A stretch of 50,660 bases of DNA from positions 1 to 50,660 of the forward strand of contig NZ_JAPVLU010000056.1 in NCBI RefSeq assembly GCF_027158205.1, written 5' to 3'. The notes beneath the pieces are model-generated. The model saw nothing but the letters and a program-made list of their open reading frames with translations. It was not told where the DNA came from and did not search any database. The position numbers and the translations under genes are program-made. Below, one piece after another: positions 1 to 7,494 of the stretch; position 1 is the first letter of the stretch, and each line of letters begins with the position of its first letter. Origin of the DNA: Streptomyces sp. H39-S7. Lineage in GTDB: Bacteria; Actinomycetota; Actinomycetes; Streptomycetales; Streptomycetaceae.

Positions 1-400
1 AGGTGGTGATTCCGTCCTGTCCGGCTCGGTCGACGAGATGCTCCAGGAGCAGGGTTCCCACGCCCTGGTGGTGGAGGTCGTCGGCGACGGTCAGGGCGAT
101 CTCCGCGGAGCAGGGGTCGGTCCCGGTTTCGTACTCGGCGAGGCCGACGACCTGTCCCGCGAGCAGGGCCAGCAGTGCGCGGTGGCCGGGCGTGGGGGGA
201 GCGCAGACGCGGTCGGCGGCCTGCCGGCCGGCCCGGCGGCTCGCTCCGAGGAACCGGAGTCGCAGATTCTCGGCCGACAGCCGGTCGAACAGCCACACCA
301 CGGCGGCATGGTCCTCCGGCCGGGTGGGCCGTATCGCGACGGTCCTGCCGTCGGCCAGCAGCGCGTGGGTCTTCTGCACGGGGTGTGCGGTGTCCGTCAT
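1..400 (-). CDS. GNAT domain at the N-terminus of a probable GNAT/acyl-CoA synthetase (partial)
   Basis: The reading frame starts at ATG 400 and runs off the left edge, so only about 133 residues are visible. They read as a GNAT acetyltransferase domain: an ADGRTVAIRPTRPEDH opening strand, then SAENLRLRFLGASR, then the acetyl-CoA loop region HHQGVGTLLLEHLV near residue 115. This N-terminus matches the actinobacterial proteins in which a GNAT domain precedes an ADP-forming acetate/acyl-CoA ligase. The ligase part would lie outside the window, so its presence is inferred. The RBS is AGGAGAGGG about 7 nt upstream. The gene diverges from pflB with 229 bp between the starts. If the ligase is present, it could act as a protein acyltransferase or recover ATP from acetyl-CoA. 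Confidence 0.75.
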   Translation of the reverse strand, partial: MTDTAHPVQKTHALLADGRTVAIRPTRPEDHAAVVWLFDRLSAENLRLRFLGASRRAGRQAADRVCAPPTPGHRALLALLAGQVVGLAEYETGTDPCSAEIALTVADDLHHQGVGTLLLEHLVDRAGQDGITT

Positions 401-629
401 CACGGTCCCTCTCCTCGGGTTCCGTTCCACGATCCGGCCGACGGTGGGCAGCGCGCAGGGGCTGGCCGGGGCAGCCGCGAGGGCCGTTCGGCCCTGATCG
501 GTGCGGAGGTCCCGACAGCTGCGTCGGGCAGGGCCGAACGGCTGCTCCGCGGGGACCTGCGGACCCTGGGCGGCCTCGCGTCGGCGAACGAGCATGGAGA
601 CACCTGAACTGTGAAGGAGTGAGGCGACG
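401..629. promoter_or_regulatory. Divergent promoter region of the GNAT gene and pflBA
   Basis: This gene-free interval between the divergent starts holds two GGGNC-N4-GNCCC-like palindromes (481-494 and 531-544). The RBS of pflB is AAGGAG at about 613-618. No clear -10/-35 pair could be picked out. Confidence 0.6.
481..494. promoter_or_regulatory. DevR/OsdR-like box upstream of pflB
   Basis: GGGCCGTTCGGCCC, with perfect 6-bp arms around TT; the flanking A and T extend the arms to 7 bp. It lies 136 bp upstream of the pflB start. A weaker partner, GGGCCGAACGGCTG, lies at 531-544. Assignment to DevR is inferred from the half-site spacing and the neighbouring devR/devS genes. Confidence 0.6.
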
Positions 630-2891
630 ATGACTGTGACCACGCCATCCACCATGGGCGTGTCCGATGCCGCGTGGCGGGGGTTCTCCGGCCGGTCCTG
701 GCGCGACCGCATCGACGTGCGCGACTTCATCCAGACCAACTACACGCCGTACGAAGGCGACGCCTCGTTCCTGGCGGGACCGACGTCGCGCACCCTCGCG
801 GTATGGCACAAGGTCTCCGCGCTGTTCCCCGAGGAACGCCGCCGGGGTGTCCTCGACATCGACGCCCGGACGCCTTCGGCCATCACCTCGCACCGTCCCG
901 GATGGATCGACCGGGAGCGTGAGCTGATCGTCGGTCTGCAGACGGACGCCCCGCTGAAGCGGGCGATCATGCCCAACGGCGGCCTGCGGATGGTCGAGAA
1001 CAGCCTGCGGGCCTACGGATACGAGCCCGACCCGTTCGTCACGAGGGTGTTCGGCACCTACCGGAAGACCCACAACGCCGGCGTCTTCGACGCCTACACC
1101 CCGGAGATGCTCCGCGCGCGCAAGGCCGGCCTCATCACCGGCCTGCCCGACGCCTACGGCCGGGGACGGATCATCGGCGACTACCGGAGAGTCGCCCTGT
1201 ACGGCACGTCGCGGCTGATCGAGGTCAAGCGTGCCGAGCGGGCCCTGCTGGACGCCCGGCCCTCCACATCCGATGTCATCCGCGACCGTGAGGAGATCGC
1301 CGAACAGATCCGCGCGTTGGGCGAACTGGAACAGATGGCGGCCTCCTACGGCTGCGACGTCACCCGCCCGGCAACCACCGCCCACGAGGCCGTGCAATGG
1401 CTCTATCTCGGCTATCTGGCGGCGGTGAAGGAGCAGAACGGCGCCGCGATGTCCCTGGGCCGCACCTCCACGTTCCTCGACGTCTATCTGGCCCGCGATC
1501 TGGCCGAGGGCCGGATCGACGAGAGCCGCGCCCAGGAGCTGATCGACGACTTCGTGATCAAGCTGCGCATCGTCCGGTTCCTGCGCACCCCGGAATACGA
1601 CGCCTTGTTCTCCGGCGACCCGACGTGGGTCACCGAGTCCATCGGCGGTATCGGCGACGACGGTCGGCCGCTGGTCACCCGTACCTCCTTCCGGTTCCTG
1701 CGGACCCTCGCCAACCTCGGCCCCGCCCCCGAGCCCAATCTCACCGTCCTGTGGTCCTCACGGCTGCCGGAAGGCTTCAAGCGGTTCTGCGCCCAGGTGT
1801 CGATCGACACCAGCTCCATCCAGTACGAGTCCGATGAGCTGATGCGCCCGCGGACCGGTGACGACACCGCGATCGCCTGCTGCGTCTCGGCGATGGCGGT
1901 CGGCAAGCAGATGCAGTTCTTCGGCGCCCGGGTGAACCTCGCCAAGGCCCTGCTGTACGCGATCAACGGCGGCCGGGACGAGATGACCGGCGTGCAGGTC
2001 GCACCGGTGTCGACTCCGTTGACCGGCGAGTATCTCGACCCTGATGAGCTGACCGCCGCGTACGACCGGATGCTCGACTGGCTCGCCGGCACGTACGTCA
2101 ACGCCCTCAACGTCATCCACTACATGCACGACAAGTACGCCTACGAGCGGCTCGAGATGGCGCTGCACGACTACCCGGTGCAGCGCACCATGGCCTGCGG
2201 AATCGCCGGCCTGTCGGTGGCCGCCGACAGCCTGTCGGCCGTCAAGTACGCCCGGGTGAAGGTGATCCGGGACGACTCGGGACTGGCCACGGACTACGAG
2301 GTCGAGGGCGAGTACCCCGCCTACGGGAACCACGACGACCGGGCCGACAGCATCGCCGTCGACCTGGTGCACACCTTCATGGCCAAGCTGCGCCGGCATC
2401 CCACGTACCGGGGTGCGGAGCAGACCCAGTCGGTGCTCACCATCACCTCCAACGTGGTCTACGGCAAGCACACGGGCAACACCCCGGACGGCCGTCGCGC
2501 AGGGCTGCCCTTCGCGCCCGGTGCCAACCCCATGAACGGCCGCGACCGCCACGGGCTGGCGGCCTCCGCCCTGTCGGTGGCCAAGATCCCGTACGAGCAG
2601 GCCCGTGACGGCATCTCGCTGACCTCGACGATCACCCCCGAGGGGCTGGGTCACGACCCCGCGGAACGTGCCCTCAACCTGGTCGGCATCCTCGACGCCT
2701 ACACGGCTTCCGGCGGCTTCCACATGAACGTGAACGTTCTGGACCGGGCCACCCTGGAGGACGCCATGGAGCATCCGGAGAAGTATCCCGAGCTGACCAT
2801 CCGGGTCTCCGGTTACGCCGTAAACTTCGTCCGCCTGACGCGTGAGCAGCAGCTCGATGTGATCAGCCGCACCTTCCACGGTGCGATGTGA
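630..2891 (+). CDS. pflB: Pyruvate formate-lyase (formate C-acetyltransferase)
   Basis: A 753-residue glycyl radical enzyme, close to the 760 residues of E. coli PflB. It converts pyruvate and CoA to acetyl-CoA and formate without producing NADH. The catalytic cysteine pair is seen in IACCVS (C417-C418) and the glycyl radical site in VSGYAV (G728), so both active-site elements of true PFL are present, not those of glycerol dehydratase or choline lyase. ATG 630 is chosen because AAGGAG lies about 11 nt upstream. It overlaps the activase gene by 4 nt (ATGTGAGC), which suggests translational coupling. A DevR-like palindrome lies upstream. The enzyme is oxygen-sensitive, which is notable in a presumed aerobic Streptomyces. 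Nothing is missing or truncated. Confidence 0.95.
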   Translation: MTVTTPSTMGVSDAAWRGFSGRSWRDRIDVRDFIQTNYTPYEGDASFLAGPTSRTLAVWHKVSALFPEERRRGVLDIDARTPSAITSHRPGWIDRERELIVGLQTDAPLKRAIMPNGGLRMVENSLRAYGYEPDPFVTRVFGTYRKTHNAGVFDAYTPEMLRARKAGLITGLPDAYGRGRIIGDYRRVALYGTSRLIEVKRAERALLDARPSTSDVIRDREEIAEQIRALGELEQMAASYGCDVTRPATTAHEAVQWLYLGYLAAVKEQNGAAMSLGRTSTFLDVYLARDLAEGRIDESRAQELIDDFVIKLRIVRFLRTPEYDALFSGDPTWVTESIGGIGDDGRPLVTRTSFRFLRTLANLGPAPEPNLTVLWSSRLPEGFKRFCAQVSIDTSSIQYESDELMRPRTGDDTAIACCVSAMAVGKQMQFFGARVNLAKALLYAINGGRDEMTGVQVAPVSTPLTGEYLDPDELTAAYDRMLDWLAGTYVNALNVIHYMHDKYAYERLEMALHDYPVQRTMACGIAGLSVAADSLSAVKYARVKVIRDDSGLATDYEVEGEYPAYGNHDDRADSIAVDLVHTFMAKLRRHPTYRGAEQTQSVLTITSNVVYGKHTGNTPDGRRAGLPFAPGANPMNGRDRHGLAASALSVAKIPYEQARDGISLTSTITPEGLGHDPAERALNLVGILDAYTASGGFHMNVNVLDRATLEDAMEHPEKYPELTIRVSGYAVNFVRLTREQQLDVISRTFHGAM

Positions 2892-3616
2892 GCACCGGCC
2901 GGATCCATTCCTGGGACCTGTCCACGGGCGTGGACGGGCCCGGCACCCGGTTCGTGCTCTTCATGAACGGCTGCCCGCTGCGCTGCTCGTACTGCGCCAA
3001 CCCCGACACCTGGAAACTGCGCGACGGGCGCAGTATGACCGTCGACGAGGTGATGGACGAGATCGCGAAATACCGGTCCTTCATCGACACCGCCGGCGGG
3101 GGAGTCACGCTCAGCGGAGGTGACCCGCTCCTGCAGGCCGACTTCACCGCCGAAGTCTTCCACCGCTGCCACCAGATGGGTCTTCACACTGCCCTCGACA
3201 CCTCCGGCGCTCTCGGCGCCCGCGCCGGTGACACGCTGCTCGCCGATACCGACCTGGTCCTGCTCGACATCAAGTCCTTCGACATCGAGGCCTACCACCG
3301 GCTCACCGGCGGCCACCTGGCCCCCACCCTGAGCTTCGCCGGACGGCTCGACCGGCTGGGAATCCCGGTCCGGATCCGCTATGTGCTGGTGCCGGGCCTG
3401 ACCGACGACCGGGCTGCGGTGGACGGCCTGGCCGCCTTCGTCGCCGGACTGGACAACGTCGAAGGGGTGGACGTGCTGCCCTTCCACACGATGGGCACCC
3501 ACAAGTACGACGACCTCGGCATCCCCTTCGTGCTGCGCGACACCCCCGCACCGGGGCCCGCGCTCCTGGAACGGGTGCGAGGTCAGTTCCGGGAGCACGG
3601 CGTGCCGGCCGTGTAG
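2888..3616 (+). CDS. pflA: Pyruvate formate-lyase activating enzyme (radical SAM)
   Basis: A 242-residue radical SAM protein that installs the glycyl radical on PflB. The 4Fe-4S cluster motif CX3CX2C is at C29, C33 and C36 (NGCPLRCSYCAN), followed by the SAM-binding GGDPLLQ. The length is typical of the short PflA class without extra ferredoxin-like clusters. Translation starts at GTG 2888 inside the end of pflB, so the two proteins are made as a coupled pair. The C-terminus carries the usual DVLPFHTMGTHKY segment. An electron donor for the cluster is not encoded next to it; the flavodoxin-fold protein at 12884-13393 is a conceivable but unproven candidate. Confidence 0.95.
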   Translation: MSTGRIHSWDLSTGVDGPGTRFVLFMNGCPLRCSYCANPDTWKLRDGRSMTVDEVMDEIAKYRSFIDTAGGGVTLSGGDPLLQADFTAEVFHRCHQMGLHTALDTSGALGARAGDTLLADTDLVLLDIKSFDIEAYHRLTGGHLAPTLSFAGRLDRLGIPVRIRYVLVPGLTDDRAAVDGLAAFVAGLDNVEGVDVLPFHTMGTHKYDDLGIPFVLRDTPAPGPALLERVRGQFREHGVPAV

Positions 3617-3626
3617 ATCGGCGGCA

Positions 3627-3640
3627 AGGACGTTCGGCCC
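3627..3640. promoter_or_regulatory. DevR/OsdR-like box upstream of USP
   Basis: AGGACGTTCGGCCC fits the half-site spacing with one departure in the left arm. It is just after pflA and 136 bp before the USP start at 3776. A second, looser element (GGGACC...AGGCCCC) lies at 3646-3662. Confidence 0.45.
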
Positions 3641-3775
3641 CCGGAGGGACCTGCAAGGCCCCTCGGTATCCACTCCTGGGCCTGTGAGGCTGGAAGCGAG
3701 CGGGCGACCGCACATCACTCCATGGCATCGCGCGACATCCCATCGACCGCGGTCCGACGACTCTCCGGAGGCTCC

Positions 3776-4264
3776 ATGTCCGACACGAGCGCGAACACTT
3801 CCGACCGCCCCATCGTGGTGGGCACGGACGGCTCACCGCCCGCCCGGCACGCCGTGCTCGTCGCACTGCGCGAAGCACAGATGCGCGGCACCGGACTGCG
3901 GGCTGTCTGTGCCTACGACTACGGGCCCGACCGCTATGCCGGCTACGAGTGGCTGACCGCGTCGGACAACGCCGGCCTGTACGTACAGCTGCGTGACATC
4001 GCGGAACAGGCTGTGACGGACACCGTCGCCGAACTCCAGAAGGAGCTCGGCGGCACCCCGGTGGAAGTGGAGGTCGTGGTCGAACCGGGACGCCCCTCAC
4101 AGGTGCTGCTCGAGGCCAGTGCGGACGCCTGTCTGCTGGTGGTCGGCACCCGGGGAGCGAGCTCCTGGGGGCGCCTCAGGCTCGGCTCGACCAGCACCGA
4201 GGTCGTGCACCACGCACACCTTCCGGTCCTGGTCGTCCCCGGCGACGACCCCGACGCCCCGTAA
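3776..4264 (+). CDS. Universal stress protein, single domain
   Basis: A 162-residue UspA-fold protein. The opening strand IVVGTDGSPPARHAVLVALREA is followed by the nucleotide-binding signature G-x2-G-x9-G-S/T near the C-terminus (GTRGASSW...LGSTS), so it probably binds ATP. ATG 3776 is preferred over an in-frame ATG at 3722 because GGAGG sits about 7 nt before it. Unlike the paralogues at 5213 and 25526 it has a longer central segment (CAYDYGPDRYAGYEWLTASDNA). The box at 3627-3640 places it in the putative DevR regulon. The exact cellular role of such USPs is not known. Confidence 0.88.
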   Translation: MSDTSANTSDRPIVVGTDGSPPARHAVLVALREAQMRGTGLRAVCAYDYGPDRYAGYEWLTASDNAGLYVQLRDIAEQAVTDTVAELQKELGGTPVEVEVVVEPGRPSQVLLEASADACLLVVGTRGASSWGRLRLGSTSTEVVHHAHLPVLVVPGDDPDAP

Positions 4265-4375
4265 CTCCGATCGCAACGACACCGGGCCCCGGACCCGGGG
4301 ACGGGTTCCGCATCATGACCGCCATCAGCTTGTTGCAGGCTCCGCACCCGGACCTGACCCACCCCCGAGGTCCGG

Positions 4376-4804
4376 ATGCTGCTGAAACCGCAGTGTGCCG
4401 ACCGGGGGATGGTCGACGGTGCCTGGTGGCCGCGCACGCGTGACCTGGCCCGTGAACTGCCGTCCCTGGTCGCGGTCCTGGACGAGCGCTGGGGCCGGAT
4501 CACCCGGGTCGCGGTGAATCCCCGCAGCTGGCCGGAGATCCCGAAGAAGGTGCCCGCGGGAATCCATACCGTGAGCGTCGGATGGTTCGACGCCGAGCAG
4601 GACCCCGACGACCTGCTGCTGCTCTCCTACACCGTCGGGCGCTGGGGCCTGCTGATCGTGCCGCCGGAGTGCGACCCCGAGCGCGCCTCCTGGCTGATGT
4701 GCACCGCGGCGGACGTGGACAACCGGCAGAGCGTCCGAGAGCTGATGGCCGACCCGAGGTCGGTTCGGCACACCACCCAGGCGGCTCCGTGGGAAGCCCT
4801 CTGA
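4376..4804 (+). CDS. DUF5994 family protein
   Basis: A 142-residue protein with the hallmark DUF5994 segments GMVDGAWWPRTRDLARELP, WGRITRVAVNPRSWP and VGRWGLLIVPP. The function is unknown. It may be truncated or frameshifted at the N-terminus: family members usually start 20-30 residues earlier, and here a TGA lies in frame six codons upstream of ATG 4376. A separate ATG at 4315 in another frame encodes a plausible leader (MTAISLLQAP), which would join if one base near 4357 were inserted or lost. The RBS before 4376 is weak (GAGG). It follows the USP by 111 bp on the same strand. Confidence 0.7.
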   Translation: MLLKPQCADRGMVDGAWWPRTRDLARELPSLVAVLDERWGRITRVAVNPRSWPEIPKKVPAGIHTVSVGWFDAEQDPDDLLLLSYTVGRWGLLIVPPECDPERASWLMCTAADVDNRQSVRELMADPRSVRHTTQAAPWEAL

Positions 4805-5212
4805 GGGCGACAGCAGTCGACGACAGCCGGGGCCGGCCTGCGGGCCGGACCCGGCTGCAGTGGTTCCAGGGCTATGCACCGTTGTCCTCGGGCGAGTTCA
4901 CACGCAGTGCGGCGCGTCCGGACTTCAGGCGGGCAGCCGGGAGGCGGAATGGAGAGCAGGAGACGTAGTCGAGTCCCGTCCGCTCGAAGAAGTCGACCCT
5001 CGGTCAGGTAGCCGTCGACGTCCCTTGCCTTGCTCTGCACCATTCCGTGAGGTTATGTCGGATTCAAAGCCCTATCGACATTTCAAACACTTCTTAGCAC
5101 TGGTGACCGCCACCGGCCGGGCCGGACGTCAGGAGACCGCCTGGCGGGGCTGCCGCCGGGCGGTCTCCTGATCGGGACAGGGCGAAGACCCCGTTCAACA
5201 ACACACCCCGGG
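4805..5212. other. Gene-free interval between convergent genes
   Basis: About 400 bp with no coding pattern I can support on either strand. It contains the strong hairpin at 5132-5168. GC content drops around 5040-5100. Confidence 0.5.
5132..5168. terminator. Strong hairpin, likely bidirectional terminator
   Basis: The arms 5132-5147 and 5153-5168 pair over 16 positions with one G-T wobble around a 5-nt GGCTG loop. It lies between the plus-strand DUF5994 gene and the minus-strand USP, as expected for a shared terminator. Confidence 0.75.
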
Positions 5213-5668
5213 TCAGGCAGGAACAACGACGACCGGGCATGGCGCGTGCTGAACACAGTGCTGACTGACCGAGCCGAGCAGGATCCCGGCGAAGGCCCCG
5301 TGCCCCCGGCTGCCCACGGTCAGCAGCTGCGCACCGACCGCGGCCTCCAGAAGCACCTCTGCCGGATGTCCCTCCACCACTCGGGCGAGTACCTCGACGG
5401 GCCGGTCGAACTGACCTGACACGTCGGCGACGGCCGCGTCGAGGTTCTTGCGAACGCTCGCGGCGATCTCACCGGTGTCGACGATCCCGGGTGTCCAGCC
5501 GTAGCTGGCGACGTAGGTGTCGGGGTTCTGCCAGGTAGCGATCGCCTCAACGGTGGCGTCGGTCAGCCGTGCGTACGTCATCGCCCATTTCAGCGCAGAC
5601 TTGGAGCACTCCGATCCGTCGACTCCGACGACCACACGTCGTGCAAGTTCAGGGGTCCGCTGCGGCAT
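5213..5668 (-). CDS. Universal stress protein, single domain
   Basis: A 151-residue UspA-fold protein starting RRVVVGVDGSECSKSALKWAM and ending with the ATP-type loop GSRGHGAFAGILLGSVSQHCVQHAPCPVVVVP. It is roughly three-quarters identical to the protein at 25526-25984, so the two are recent duplicates. The start ATG 5668 has AGGAGA upstream. A DevR-like box lies about 200 bp upstream at 5868-5881. It is convergent with the DUF5994 gene across the 5132-5168 hairpin. Confidence 0.92.
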   Translation of the reverse strand: MPQRTPELARRVVVGVDGSECSKSALKWAMTYARLTDATVEAIATWQNPDTYVASYGWTPGIVDTGEIAASVRKNLDAAVADVSGQFDRPVEVLARVVEGHPAEVLLEAAVGAQLLTVGSRGHGAFAGILLGSVSQHCVQHAPCPVVVVPA

Positions 5669-5867
5669 TGTCGATTCTCCTGAGAATGAGGGCGGCCGAC
5701 CCGACGGGCCGGCCGCGGTCTGCGAGCGGGACGAGCAAGGTCAGCGGCTCGGCCCTGACCGATCGGTTCCAGGCATCTTCGCTTCCTTCGTGAGAGCCGA
5801 ACCGGCGTCGCTTCTACTGTGCGACGCGGTGCGGACCCCGCTCTTGGGCCGAAGAGGGACATCCGTA

Positions 5868-5881
5868 GGGCCGAACGACCC
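5868..5881. promoter_or_regulatory. DevR/OsdR-like box upstream of USP
   Basis: GGGCCGAACGACCC, 200 bp upstream of the minus-strand USP start at 5668 and just below the end of the HTH-PPOX gene. Outer A and T extend the arms. Confidence 0.55.
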
Positions 5882-5922
5882 TCGCCGTACGTGAGGTGAC
5901 GACTGGTGGCGCGGCCTTCAGG

Positions 5923-6606
5923 TCAGCGGACGTGAATCCGGCGTCCGGTGATGCGGTCCGGATTGATCCGCACCCACATGGCGCGGTCACCGCCGGCCCA
6001 TGGCCCGCTGTGGGTCCGTTCGATGAGGTGCCGGACGCTGTCCGGGGCGGTGACATGTTCGGCGTTGCCGACGACGAGCACGCTCCATCCCTGGCTCAAC
6101 GCCTCGTCGATGTGATCCACCTCGAAGGCGACCCGGGCCCCGATCGACAGTGCGGGCGCGGATCCCGGCGATGTCCTGAAGACCAGCGATCCGTCCGCCA
6201 TCTGGTAGTTGACAGGGACGATGGCGGGACCGTCGTCCCCGGTCACGGCAACGCGTCCCACCCCGTGCGTGGACAGCCGTGCTCGGCATTCCTCCGGTGT
6301 CATCTCCACCAGTTCCGGATGGCGGGCCTCCTTTCCGAGGCCGGGCGGCAGATCCGTGCCGCCTCCGCGCAGCTCGGACACCGTGGTCTGCAGGGCGTCG
6401 GCGAGGCTGAGGAGGAGGACCGCGCTGGGGACGGCGGTCGGCTGTTGCTCCAGGTACTCCAGATAGGGCGTGGCCATACCTGCCAGGTCGGCCACCTGTT
6501 CGCGGGTGAGGCCCAGTTGTTCGCGACGCAGCGCCAGCCGCCGTCCTATGTCGCCGACAGGCTGCGGCCGGACGGAAGCGGCGTCTGTTCTCGTCTGCTG
6601 GTTCAT
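5923..6606 (-). CDS. XRE-type HTH plus pyridoxamine 5'-phosphate oxidase-fold protein
   Basis: A 227-residue fusion. Residues of about 15-75 form a Cro/C1 helix-turn-helix (GRRLALRREQLGLTREQVADLAG), and residues of about 95-215 form a split-barrel flavin/F420-binding PPOX domain (GRVAVTGDDGPAIVPVNYQ... VAFEVDHIDEALSQGWSVLVVG). Such fusions may be flavin-linked redox regulators, but the ligand is not proven. ATG 6606 is preferred to TTG 6612 because AGGGAAG is 9 nt before it. It follows the cyclic-nucleotide-binding gene by 47 bp and probably forms an operon with it under the box at 7284-7297. Confidence 0.85.
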   Translation of the reverse strand: MNQQTRTDAASVRPQPVGDIGRRLALRREQLGLTREQVADLAGMATPYLEYLEQQPTAVPSAVLLLSLADALQTTVSELRGGGTDLPPGLGKEARHPELVEMTPEECRARLSTHGVGRVAVTGDDGPAIVPVNYQMADGSLVFRTSPGSAPALSIGARVAFEVDHIDEALSQGWSVLVVGNAEHVTAPDSVRHLIERTHSGPWAGGDRAMWVRINPDRITGRRIHVR

Positions 6607-6653
6607 GGCCAATCGCTTCCCTGGTGATGTCGGTGGGTTCCCCGGACTCGATG

Positions 6654-7157
6654 TCAGTTGCGGGGGCCGATGTCGTCGTCCGGGCCGCCCACCGGTACGG
6701 AGGCACCGTGGGTCACGCCGTAGGGTCCGTACAGGTCGAGCAGCCGGGTGCGGGTGGAGTGCAGTCGGCCTCCGATGACCGCCGCGCAGAGCAGGACGAA
6801 CTCATGCCCCAGACCGGGATCGGCGGAACACAGGTCACGGACCGCTGCTGCCGGAAACTCCGTGGCCTGCACGGCGGTGTGCGCTTGGGCGCCGAGTTGC
6901 CACCGGAACGGCGGGAACAGCCAGGACCAGCCGAGGAGTTCGCCCGCCGCGACGGTCTGCACCATGGCTGCTTGCCGTCCGGGGACGTGCAGGTCCAGGG
7001 TCACCTCGCCGCGGTCCAGGACCCAGAAGCGTTCGGCGGTCCGGTCGGCGTCGAAGATCCGGGTGCCCGCGGGAAAGGCGACCGGTGTGGACAGCGCCAT
7101 CAGTCGGTCACGGTGTGCGGTCGTGAGCCTGTCGAGAATGGAGTGTGTGGTGGACAT
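6654..7157 (-). CDS. Cyclic nucleotide-binding (Crp-like sensor) domain protein
   Basis: A 167-residue protein with a single cNMP-binding beta-roll (LMALSTPVAFPAGTRIFDADRTAERFWVLDRGEVTLDL, then VAAGELLGWSWLFPP). The C-terminal helix-turn-helix of Crp/FNR is absent, so it is a sensor domain without DNA-binding part. The canonical cAMP-contacting Arg-Ser pair is not evident, so the ligand may differ or be missing. ATG 7157 is chosen; the longer upstream frame has biased composition and runs over the promoter box. It precedes the HTH-PPOX gene, which may supply the DNA-binding function in trans (speculative). Confidence 0.78.
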   Translation of the reverse strand: MSTTHSILDRLTTAHRDRLMALSTPVAFPAGTRIFDADRTAERFWVLDRGEVTLDLHVPGRQAAMVQTVAAGELLGWSWLFPPFRWQLGAQAHTAVQATEFPAAAVRDLCSADPGLGHEFVLLCAAVIGGRLHSTRTRLLDLYGPYGVTHGASVPVGGPDDDIGPRN

Positions 7158-7494
7158 CGCACTGTCCGTTTCCGCGGCTCCGCGGTCTTCGACGGGTGCA
7201 GACGTGGTCGCGCTTCGCCGCTCTGGTCGACCGTCGTTCCTGCCTGCCCTCTCATCCTCACCCCGGGGCGCGGACGTGGGCAGGGGCCGAACGTCCTCAG
7301 CCGGTGGCAGGGCGGCCCCGAGTACGAAACTGTTGCCAGCACGCCACAGAAAGTGACGATCCCGTCGCCCACGCACACCCGCACCGCCCCTTCAATGTCC
7401 GATGGGCTCACAGGTGGTCTCACCGCCAGGGTGAGGGCGCGGCCCGCGAGCCGGATGCGGACGGGAGGCTCGTCGGACGGCGGAACGTTGATGC
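7158..7494. promoter_or_regulatory. Intergenic region between GH65 gene and cNMP-binding gene
   Basis: No gene is supported in these 337 bp. The interval carries the box at 7284-7297 and would hold the promoter of the downstream minus-strand pair. Confidence 0.5.
7284..7297. promoter_or_regulatory. DevR/OsdR-like box upstream of cNMP-binding gene
   Basis: GGGCCGAACGTCCT, 127 bp upstream of the start at 7157; it matches the 12214-12227 box at 13 of 14 positions. Confidence 0.55.

Noticed and set aside
1758..2879. A long minus-strand open frame antisense to pflB
   Set aside because: Its residues have no family pattern and it mirrors the third-position GC bias of pflB; the same applies to the long frames antisense to other genes.
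4268..4310. GC-rich inverted sequence after the first USP as a terminator or DevR box
   Set aside because: The arms are short and interrupted and the half-site spacing does not fit.
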